Below, one piece after another: positions 58,165-64,000 of a stretch of DNA of 64,000 nt (positions are counted from its first letter, which is position 1; each line of letters begins with the position of its first letter). The notes beneath the pieces are model-generated. The model was not told the origin of the DNA. It did not search any database and was given only the letters and a program-made list of their open reading frames with translations. The DNA is from Acidobacteria bacterium Ga0077522 (GTDB lineage Bacteria; Acidobacteriota; Vicinamibacteria; Vicinamibacterales; Vicinamibacteraceae). The translations under genes and the position numbers were made by a program. Location: contig LNDN01000001.1 of the NCBI GenBank assembly GCA_001464065.1, forward strand, positions 37,378 through 101,377. The letters are read 5' to 3'.

Positions 58165-58440
58165 GTGTTTGCCATCATTCAAAGCGGCGGCCGCCAGGTG
58201 AAGGTCACCCCCGGCGAGATCGTCACCGTCGAGCAGGTGCTGCTCGTGGGCCAGGACGGCGGCGACGTACTCGTCGGCGCGCCCTTCGTGGCTGGAGCCC
58301 GTGTCGTCGGCACCGTGGCCGGCGAGTCGCGTGGCCCGAAGCTGCGGGTCTTCAAGAAGAAGCGCCGCAAGGGCATGCGCCGGACCAAGGGTCACCGCGC
58401 CACCTTCACGCGCATCGAAGTCAAGGACATCCTCCTCTAG
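58165..58440 (+). CDS. rplU: 50S ribosomal protein L21 (bL21)
   Basis: 91 residues, about a dozen shorter than the usual ~103. The N-terminus MFAIIQSGGRQVKVTPGEI and C-terminus KLRVFKKKRRKGMRRTKGHRATFTRIEVKDI are standard. The gap is after TPGEIVTVE (residues 16-23), where other L21 proteins have a further loop before a second hydrophobic strand; here QVLLVGQDGG follows at once. The start is GTG with AGGAG eight bases upstream. It directly precedes rpmA, the usual order. Whether the loop loss is lineage-wide is unknown. Confidence 0.92.
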   Translation: MFAIIQSGGRQVKVTPGEIVTVEQVLLVGQDGGDVLVGAPFVAGARVVGTVAGESRGPKLRVFKKKRRKGMRRTKGHRATFTRIEVKDILL

Positions 58441-58491
58441 CAGGAGCACGCCGCCTCCGGGTCGTTCCGGGCCGGCGCGAGGGTCTACGTC

Positions 58492-58752
58492 ATGGCTACA
58501 AAAAAGGGACAGGGCAGTTCGCGCAACGGCCGCGACAGCAACGCGCAGCGTCTGGGCGTGAAGCAGCACGACGGCAACCTCGTCAGCGGCGGGTCGATCC
58601 TCGTGCGCCAGCGCGGTCGTCGTTTCAACGCGGGCAGCAACGTCGGCCTCGGCAAGGACGACACGCTGTTTGCCAAGGTGACGGGTGTGGTCAAGTTCGA
58701 GGACCACGGCGCCCACGGCCGCTTCATCAGCGTCCACCCGGTCGTCGAATAA
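58492..58752 (+). CDS. rpmA: 50S ribosomal protein L27 (bL27)
   Basis: 86 residues. It starts [20 protein letters not shown] and has the family block [20 protein letters not shown]. Its N-terminal tail reaches the peptidyl-transferase centre. This copy has no cleavable N-terminal extension of the Firmicutes type. It lies 51 bases after rplU and 39 before obgE, the conserved order. Confidence 0.97.
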   Translation: MATKKGQGSSRNGRDSNAQRLGVKQHDGNLVSGGSILVRQRGRRFNAGSNVGLGKDDTLFAKVTGVVKFEDHGAHGRFISVHPVVE

Positions 58753-58791
58753 CTCCCCTCGGGACTGCCCCAGGGCGTCCCGGACCCGCGC

Positions 58792-59973
58792 ATGTTCGTT
58801 GACGAAGTCGACATCAACGTCAGCGCCGGTCACGGCGGACGCGGCGCCATCAGCTTCCGGCGCGAGAAGTTCATCCCGCGCGGCGGTCCCGATGGCGGCG
58901 ATGGCGGTGCTGGCGGATCGGTGTACCTGATCGCCAGCCCGCACCACAACACCCTCGTCAGCTACCGCTTCCATCCCGATTTCGCCGCCGGCCGCGGCGG
59001 CAACGGCGAAGGCTCGCTCCGTACCGGCAAGTCGGCCAGGGACATCGAGCTCCCCGTGCCCCCGGGCACGGTGGCCTATCGCATCGACGAGTTCGGCCAC
59101 GCCCACCAGTTCGCGGATCTGGTCGCCATCGGCGACCGCGTGCTCGCGGCCAAGGGCGGGCGCGGCGGACGCGGCAACGCCCGCTTCACGTCCTCCACCA
59201 ATCGCACCCCTCGGCGCGCGGATACCGGCGACCCTGGCGAAGAGTTCAAGATCCGCCTGCGGATGAAGCTCCTCGCCGACGTCGGCATCGTCGGCTACCC
59301 GAACGTGGGCAAGTCGACGCTGATCGCGCGGGTGTCGGCCGCCAAGCCGAAGATCGCGGACTATCCGTTCACGACGCTGGTGCCCAATCTGGGCGTGGTG
59401 GCGCTGAGCGACGACCGCAGCTTCGTGATGGCCGACGTGCCCGGTCTCATCGAGGGCGCGCATGAAGGGCGCGGGCTCGGCCACCGCTTCCTCGGCCACG
59501 TGGAGCGCACCAAGGTGCTGCTGCATGTCGTCGACGTCAGCGAAGCGTCGGGCCGGGACCCGGTGCAGGACCTGGAGATCATCCGGCACGAGCTGCTGGA
59601 GTACGTGCCCAACGCGGACACGCTCGACCCGGACGACCTGCCGCTCGCGTCGCGGCCGCAGGTGGTCGCCGCCAACCGCATCGACATCCTGGGCGATCCC
59701 GAACGCCTCGAGACGCTGCGGGCGCACGCCGAGACCCTCGGCCTGCAGTTCCATGCGATCTCGGCGGTCACCGGCGAAGGCGTGCCCGAGTTGCTCGAGA
59801 CGCTGTGGCCCTACGTGGCGCACGTCAGCGCCGAACGCGCCCTCGTGCGCCACCCGGCCCCGGTGCCAGAGGCGCCGAACCCGCGGCTGGACGCCGCCGA
59901 CCCTTCGTGGGCCGACAACGGCCCGGACGAGGCTGAACCGGACGAGGTTGGGCCGGACGACCCGGACGCATGA
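58792..59973 (+). CDS. obgE: GTPase ObgE/CgtA
   Basis: 393 residues. It links ribosome assembly to stress and growth control. The glycine-rich Obg fold occupies 1-155 (VSAGHGGRGAISFRREKFIP, RGGPDGGDGGAGGS, KGGRGGRGNARFTSSTNRTP). The G domain has P-loop GYPNVGKST near residue 167, switch I region ADYPFTTL, DVPGLIEGAHEGRGLG (G3) and a G4 written NRID instead of NKxD. The acidic C-terminal tail (GPDEAEPDEVGPDDPDA) is short and degenerate. Its stop overlaps nadD as ATGA. Confidence 0.95.
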   Translation: MFVDEVDINVSAGHGGRGAISFRREKFIPRGGPDGGDGGAGGSVYLIASPHHNTLVSYRFHPDFAAGRGGNGEGSLRTGKSARDIELPVPPGTVAYRIDEFGHAHQFADLVAIGDRVLAAKGGRGGRGNARFTSSTNRTPRRADTGDPGEEFKIRLRMKLLADVGIVGYPNVGKSTLIARVSAAKPKIADYPFTTLVPNLGVVALSDDRSFVMADVPGLIEGAHEGRGLGHRFLGHVERTKVLLHVVDVSEASGRDPVQDLEIIRHELLEYVPNADTLDPDDLPLASRPQVVAANRIDILGDPERLETLRAHAETLGLQFHAISAVTGEGVPELLETLWPYVAHVSAERALVRHPAPVPEAPNPRLDAADPSWADNGPDEAEPDEVGPDDPDA

Positions 59974-60668
59974 GGTCGGCCCCCTTGCGCCTCGGGGTGC
60001 TCGGTGGCACCCTCGACCCAGTGCATGTCGGACACGTGGCCGCGGCCCACGCCGCGGCCCGAGCGCTCTCGCTGGATACCGTGTGGCTGCTGCCGTCGCA
60101 CGTGCCCGCCCACAAGGCGGCGCCTCACGCGTCGCCCTGGCATCGGTTCGCGATGGCGGCCCTGGCCGCGAGCGAGGACGACCTGCTGCGCGTGAGCGAC
60201 CTGGAACTGGCGCGGCCAGGACCGACCTACACGTGGGACACCCTGCAGGCGTTTGCCGCGGAGGGCGTGACCCCGTCGCAGATTTTCTTCATCACCGGCG
60301 CCGATGCGTTTGCAGGAATCGACACCTGGCGCCGCTTCCCTGACGTGCTCGACGCCGGCCACTTCGTCGTCGTGACGCGTCCAGGACATGTGCTGCCCGA
60401 CGCCGTCCGCCGTCACCCGGCCGTGGCGCCACGGCTCAGGCACACGGCCGCCTCAACGAGGCCCGAGGCCGACGATGCCGCGGATTCCTGTGGAATCTGG
60501 CTCGTCGAGGCGGAGACACCGGACGTCTCCTCCACCGGTATCCGTCAACGTATTCTTGCTGGAAAGGGAGCGGGCACGGACGTGCCGGCTTCCGTGGCCG
60601 CGCACATCCGCCGACACGGCCTGTACACCATCTCCCCGGCGGCGAGACGCTTGCATGGCGAAGACTGA
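59970..60668 (+). CDS. nadD: Nicotinate-nucleotide adenylyltransferase
   Basis: 232 residues. It makes nicotinate adenine dinucleotide from NaMN and ATP in NAD synthesis. The nucleotidyltransferase start LGVLGGTLDPVHVGHVAAAH contains the H/TxGH-type motif, FFITGADAFAGIDTWRRFPD is the substrate-binding region, and DVSSTGIRQRI is the ISSTxxR-type motif. The length is slightly above E. coli NadD (213). It overlaps obgE by four bases and rsfS by 14, so the three are closely co-translated. Confidence 0.95.
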   Translation: MRSAPLRLGVLGGTLDPVHVGHVAAAHAAARALSLDTVWLLPSHVPAHKAAPHASPWHRFAMAALAASEDDLLRVSDLELARPGPTYTWDTLQAFAAEGVTPSQIFFITGADAFAGIDTWRRFPDVLDAGHFVVVTRPGHVLPDAVRRHPAVAPRLRHTAASTRPEADDAADSCGIWLVEAETPDVSSTGIRQRILAGKGAGTDVPASVAAHIRRHGLYTISPAARRLHGED

Positions 60669-61047
60669 CGCGCAGCGGGCCGGACACGAGCCTGCCCCGA
60701 TTCCCGAAGAAGTCCGCACCGCCGTCGATGCGGCGCTGGGCCGACAAGCCACCAGGGTCACGCTCATGGACCTGCGTGGACTCGGCGCCTTCACCGACTT
60801 CTTCGTGACGTGCACCGGCGGCAACATCCGCCAGGTGCAGGCGATCGCGGATGCCATCGAGGCCGCTCTGAAGGCGGAAGGGCGCCGCCCCGCGCACGTC
60901 GAGGGCTACGACCGTGCCGAGTGGATCCTGCTCGACTACTTCGACTTCATCGTCCACGTGTTCATGCCGGACACGCGGGAGTTCTACTCGCTCGACCGCC
61001 TCTGGGGAACCGCCCCCCGCAGCGAGATGGCCGCCGAGGTTCGCTGA
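60655..61047 (+). CDS. rsfS: Ribosome silencing factor RsfS
   Basis: 130 residues. It blocks 30S-50S joining by binding L14 when nutrients are scarce. The conserved region is VTLMDLRGLGAFTDFFVTCTG, then VEGYDRAEWILLDYFDFIVHVF and the C-terminal REFYSLDRLWG. The ATG at 60655 lies inside the end of nadD, a 14-base overlap. The order obgE-nadD-rsfS is common. Confidence 0.95.
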   Translation: MAKTDAQRAGHEPAPIPEEVRTAVDAALGRQATRVTLMDLRGLGAFTDFFVTCTGGNIRQVQAIADAIEAALKAEGRRPAHVEGYDRAEWILLDYFDFIVHVFMPDTREFYSLDRLWGTAPRSEMAAEVR

Positions 61048-61063
61048 GCCCGGCCCGCCGTCG

Positions 61064-61729
61064 TTGCTGGACGCCACCCTGGCGTTCCTGATTGCGGCGC
61101 GGTGTGTCGCCTGCCAGCAGGCCCTGGCGGCACCGACACGCGGTCCGGTGTGTGCCGACTGCTGGGCGGCCGTCCCCTGGGACGACGGGCCCTGTGACAC
61201 GCGACCGCGGCACGTCTCGACCCTCGTGGCCGCCGCACGGTACGACGGGCCGATGCGGGCCATCGTGCAGGCCTTCAAGTACGCCGGGCATCAGACCCTC
61301 GACGTCCCCCTCGCCCGCCGACTGTCGGACCACCCCGCGCTCGACCTGCGCCACATCGACGTCGTCGTCCCCGTGCCCCTGCACCCGTGGCGACGCCTCG
61401 TCCGCGGCTTCAACCAGGCCGAGCGGCTCGCCCGCCACCTGGGGCCGCCCGTTCTCCATGCCCTGTCCCGCACGCACTGGACGCCGGCCCAGGCGAGCCT
61501 GCACGCCGACGCGCGTGAACGCAACGTCCAGGACGCGTTCGCGCTCGCTCGTCACGTCACGCCCGGTGGCAGACGCCGCCTGCGCGGCATGCTGTCGGGC
61601 GCCCGTGTGCTGCTGGTGGACGACGTGGTGACGACCGGCGGGACGATGTCGGCGTGCGCGCGGGTGTTGCGGGACGCCGGTGCGCGCGACGTCCGCGCCG
61701 CGGCCGTCGCGAGAACCGAGAAACGGTAG
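61064..61729 (+). CDS. ComF family phosphoribosyltransferase-like protein
   Basis: About 221 residues. The N-terminus has a CxxC...CxxC zinc-ribbon-like pattern (CVACQQALAAPTRGPVCADC). The C-terminal half has the phosphoribosyltransferase signature VLLVDDVVTTGGTMSACARV and VVVPVPLHPWRRLVRGFNQAE. ComF members take part in DNA uptake or its downstream processing; some may act on other substrates. The best in-frame start is TTG at 61064, 17 bases after the rsfS stop; it has no obvious ribosome-binding site. dprA is also in the window, so natural competence machinery may be present. Confidence 0.8.
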   Translation: MLDATLAFLIAARCVACQQALAAPTRGPVCADCWAAVPWDDGPCDTRPRHVSTLVAAARYDGPMRAIVQAFKYAGHQTLDVPLARRLSDHPALDLRHIDVVVPVPLHPWRRLVRGFNQAERLARHLGPPVLHALSRTHWTPAQASLHADARERNVQDAFALARHVTPGGRRRLRGMLSGARVLLVDDVVTTGGTMSACARVLRDAGARDVRAAAVARTEKR

Positions 61730-61759
61730 CGGTCTACACTCTGGCCAGGAGACCCCTCG

Positions 61760-62218
61760 ATGCCAGCCATCCGCTCGTTCGTGCTCGCCGCCAGCCTGCT
61801 GGCGATCGCCCCCGGTCTGGCCGCGGCACAGGCCCCGGCCACGACCTCCACCACCGCACCGTTCGTGGTGGAGTACTACTACAAGACGAAGTGGGGCGCC
61901 TTCGACGAGTTCAAGGCGCTGTTCCGGAAGAACCACTACCCCGTGCTGGTGAAGGAGAAGGCGCTCGGACGCCTGCTCGACGTCACCGTGGCCTACCCCT
62001 TCCACCACGGCACGGAAGACGGACGCTGGGACATGCGGGTGACGATCACCTTCAAGGACGCCGCCACGGCGTTCGCGACGTTCGACAACACCGCGCTCCT
62101 CAAGGAGCTGTACCCGGACACGGCGACCTTCGAGAAGGAAGAGCAGCGACGCTTCGCCCTGCTCGAGGCGCACTGGGATCTGCCGGTGAAGGCCGAGAAC
62201 CTCGCAGGATGGAAGTGA
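61760..62218 (+). CDS. Secreted small alpha/beta protein
   Basis: 152 residues. A signal peptide ends in LAAAQAPA. The mature part (VVEYYYKTKWGAFDEFKALF, DMRVTITFKDAATAFATFDN) has the size and look of a ferredoxin-like alpha+beta fold, similar in outline to the NIPSNAP protein at 5252, but I see no named motif. AGGAG lies 8-9 bases before the ATG. It converges on tmk with one base between stops. The function is unknown. Confidence 0.78.
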   Translation: MPAIRSFVLAASLLAIAPGLAAAQAPATTSTTAPFVVEYYYKTKWGAFDEFKALFRKNHYPVLVKEKALGRLLDVTVAYPFHHGTEDGRWDMRVTITFKDAATAFATFDNTALLKELYPDTATFEKEEQRRFALLEAHWDLPVKAENLAGWK

Positions 62219-62219
62219 C

Positions 62220-62813
62220 CTACCGCGCGAGTGCGAGTGCGAGCGCGAGCACGTCAACGGTGACCGCATCCCGGTCACGCGCGGCGTCGACGACCTGCCA
62301 GCCGGGCGCAGACGCCGCCTGGCGCAGGTAGCTGGCGCGCACGCGTCCAAGCAGGTCGAGGTCCTGCTCGAAGGCATCCCGATGCTGCTGCTTGCGCTGC
62401 GCGGCCACCTCGGGCGCCAGGTCGAGCAGCATCGTCATGTCGGCCGGCGGAAGCACGCGCTGGATGAGCCCCAGCCAGTCGGGATCGAGCCCCTGCGCCT
62501 CGCCGTAGGCGATCGACGACGCGACCCAGCGATCGCAGACCACCCACTGCCCCGCCGCCAGCGCCGCCTCGATCGCCGGACGGTGCTCGCAGCGGTTGGC
62601 CACGTAGAGCAGTTGCAGGCAATCGGGCGGAAAGGCGCGGCCCCCCTTGAGGGCGGTGCCGATCTCCTGCCCGATCGGGGTCTGGTAGTCGGGAAAATCG
62701 AAGCTGACGACCTGCAGTCCCTCGGCCTCGAGCGCCTGACGCAGCCGCAGGGCCTGCGTCTGCTTGCCGCTCTGGTCGAGTCCTTCGAACGCGATGAGGC
62801 GACCGCGGGTCAT
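62220..62813 (-). CDS. tmk: Thymidylate kinase
   Basis: 197 residues. It phosphorylates dTMP to dTDP. The start MTRGRLIAFEGLDQSGKQTQ contains a P-loop in which the usual Ser/Thr after GK is Gln. DFPDYQTPIGQEIGTALKGG is the DR-type loop region, VVCDRWVASSIAYGEAQGLD holds the DRY-like Mg/substrate site, and the LID region is short (AQRKQQHRDAFEQD). Its ATG overlaps the lysA stop as ATGA, so the two genes are co-translated. Confidence 0.92.
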   Translation of the reverse strand: MTRGRLIAFEGLDQSGKQTQALRLRQALEAEGLQVVSFDFPDYQTPIGQEIGTALKGGRAFPPDCLQLLYVANRCEHRPAIEAALAAGQWVVCDRWVASSIAYGEAQGLDPDWLGLIQRVLPPADMTMLLDLAPEVAAQRKQQHRDAFEQDLDLLGRVRASYLRQAASAPGWQVVDAARDRDAVTVDVLALALALAR

Positions 62814-64000
62814 GCGTGCTCGAGCGCGAGCATGTCGTCGATGGTCTGCCGCCGGCGGATGACGCGCCAGGAGCCATCGGCTTCCGCGAGCAGCTCGGGC
62901 GGCAGCGGACGACGATTGTAGGTGTTGGACATCACGGCGCCGTAGGCCCCGGCGTCCATGATGGCCATCAGGTCGCCGACCGCGGGCTCGGGCAGATCGC
63001 GCACCCGGCCGAACGTGTCGCTGCTCTCGCACACGGGCCCGACGACATGGCAGGGCACCAGGGGGCGGTCGGTGGCGTGCACGGGCACGATGCGATGGAA
63101 GGCGCCGTACAGCGCCGGGCGCATCAGCTCGGTCATGCCCGCATCGAGGACGACGAACCGGCCGCCGCCGGCGCAGGGCTTGGTGTCGATGACCCGCGCG
63201 AGCAGGACCCCGGCCGGCCCCACGAGGGTCCGCCCCGGCTCGACGATGAGGGTGAAGCCGGTGGGCCGGGCGACGTCGACGAGCGCCTGGGCGAAGGCCT
63301 CGTAGGTCGGGACGTCGGCACCGCGCTCGTAGACGATGCCGAGGCCGCCGCCGAGGTCGAGGTGCGACAGCGGAAAGCCCTCGGCCCGCAGGGACACGGC
63401 GAGATCGGCGACCTTGCGGGCGGCGGCGCAGAGGGGCCCGAGCGAGGTGATCTGCGAGCCGACGTGGACGTGCAGGCCGATGACCTCGAGGCCGGCCGCG
63501 TCGCGTCGCTCCCGCAGCAGCGCCGCCGCATCGTCGAGCGGCACGCCGAACTTGCTGGTCTTGAGACCGGTGGTGATGTGGGCGTGGGTCTGGGCGTCGA
63601 CGTCGGGATTGACCCGCAGGGCGACGCGGACGCGCCGGCCCTGGGCGCGGGCGAGCGCGTCCAGGCGATCGAGTTCCCCGGCCGACTCGGCGTTGATGGC
63701 CTTCAGGTCGAGGGAGACCGCTTCGGCCAGTTCCGCCGGGGATTTGCCGACGCCGGTGAAGACGATCTGGTCCGGCCGGAAGCCGGCGCGGCGGGCGAGG
63801 GCGATCTCGCCGACCGAGTTGGCATCGGCGTCGGCGCCGCCCTCACGGATGAGGCTGGCGACGGCGAGCGACGAGTTCGCCTTGAGGGCGTAGTGGAGTG
63901 CGTACGGCCAGTCGCACGCCTCGAAGGCCTGCCGCAGCGCGGCGAGGCGCTGGCGGACGACGGGGGCGCTGTAGACGTAGCACGGCGTGCCCTCGGCGGC
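62810..64000 (-). CDS. lysA: Diaminopimelate decarboxylase (partial, N-terminus beyond the window)
   Basis: 396 codons to the window edge. It makes lysine from meso-diaminopimelate. The PLP-binding Lys is in YALKANSSLAVASL near residue 35 of the visible part, with HVGSQI and GGGLGI loops, and the substrate Cys/Tyr region ends in VCESSDTFGRV and YNRRPLPPELLAE. Only about 20 residues of the N-terminus should be missing. The stop overlaps tmk by four bases. Confidence 0.95.
   Translation of the reverse strand, partial: AAEGTPCYVYSAPVVRQRLAALRQAFEACDWPYALHYALKANSSLAVASLIREGGADADANSVGEIALARRAGFRPDQIVFTGVGKSPAELAEAVSLDLKAINAESAGELDRLDALARAQGRRVRVALRVNPDVDAQTHAHITTGLKTSKFGVPLDDAAALLRERRDAAGLEVIGLHVHVGSQITSLGPLCAAARKVADLAVSLRAEGFPLSHLDLGGGLGIVYERGADVPTYEAFAQALVDVARPTGFTLIVEPGRTLVGPAGVLLARVIDTKPCAGGGRFVVLDAGMTELMRPALYGAFHRIVPVHATDRPLVPCHVVGPVCESSDTFGRVRDLPEPAVGDLMAIMDAGAYGAVMSNTYNRRPLPPELLAEADGSWRVIRRRQTIDDMLALEHA

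Overview
The window is a high-GC, gene-dense chromosomal segment from what is most likely an Acidobacteriota bacterium of the Vicinamibacteria/Luteitalea type. This is an inference. It rests on an Oar-like TonB receptor with a carboxypeptidase-like N-terminal domain, a long PVC-type haem-binding propeller/HEAT protein, a class II (B12) ribonucleotide reductase, a PEP-CTERM protein and a TamA/TamB pair. The last three also imply a Gram-negative cell with an outer membrane. I found no tRNA, rRNA, CRISPR array, insertion sequence or prophage. The window is open at both ends: a hydroxypyruvate isomerase-like gene is cut at base 1 and lysA at base 64000.

Layout. 1-3040: hydroxypyruvate isomerase-like protein, fumarase C and a divergent DJ-1/PfpI protein. 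3107-12736 (minus): membrane protein with a lectin-like tail, NIPSNAP protein, TonB receptor, cytochrome-like protein and outer-membrane barrel. 12946-16092: nrdJ with a long leader, a promoter and two candidate NrdR boxes. 16532-21317: lipoprotein, NtrB/NtrC-type pair and CPBP protease. 21357-24680: O-antigen ligase-like protein, SurA-like protein and a family 2 glycosyltransferase. 24815-38315 (minus): one tight run of lipoprotein, FAH-family hydrolase, transaldolase, a three-subunit acyl-CoA carboxylase, tamB and tamA. 38465-39767: PEGA protein and a small membrane protein. 39878-44399 (minus): ECF sigma, anti-sigma, secreted protein, lipoprotein and APC permease. 44625-49551: ABC-F protein and a second NtrB/NtrC-type pair. 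49573-50325: PEP-CTERM protein. 50526-56798 (minus): dprA-topA-trmFO-xerC, the same order as in Bacillus. 56939-62218: TPR protein, lipoprotein, rplU-rpmA-obgE-nadD-rsfS, comF and a secreted protein. 62220-64000 (minus): lysA-tmk.

Many genes are joined by 1-4 bp GTGA, ATGA or TGATG overlaps, so several long runs are probably translationally coupled operons. The envelope theme is strong: TamAB, TonB receptor, lipoproteins, O-antigen ligase, glycosyltransferase and two sensor/sigma-54 activator pairs.

The most unusual signal is not a gene. At six intergenic spots there are degenerate tandem repeats with a 7-, 8- or 9-base period, built from a shared set of words (AACCGGG, GGCTCAG, CGGCCTT, GGCATTCC, AATTGGAA). 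A second dispersed element, a palindrome flanked by GGTAGGGC, occurs three times, once inside the dprA reading frame. Also notable are the tandem NrdR-like boxes before nrdJ, a short L21 protein, an altered P-loop in thymidylate kinase and an unusually long periplasmic arm in TamA.
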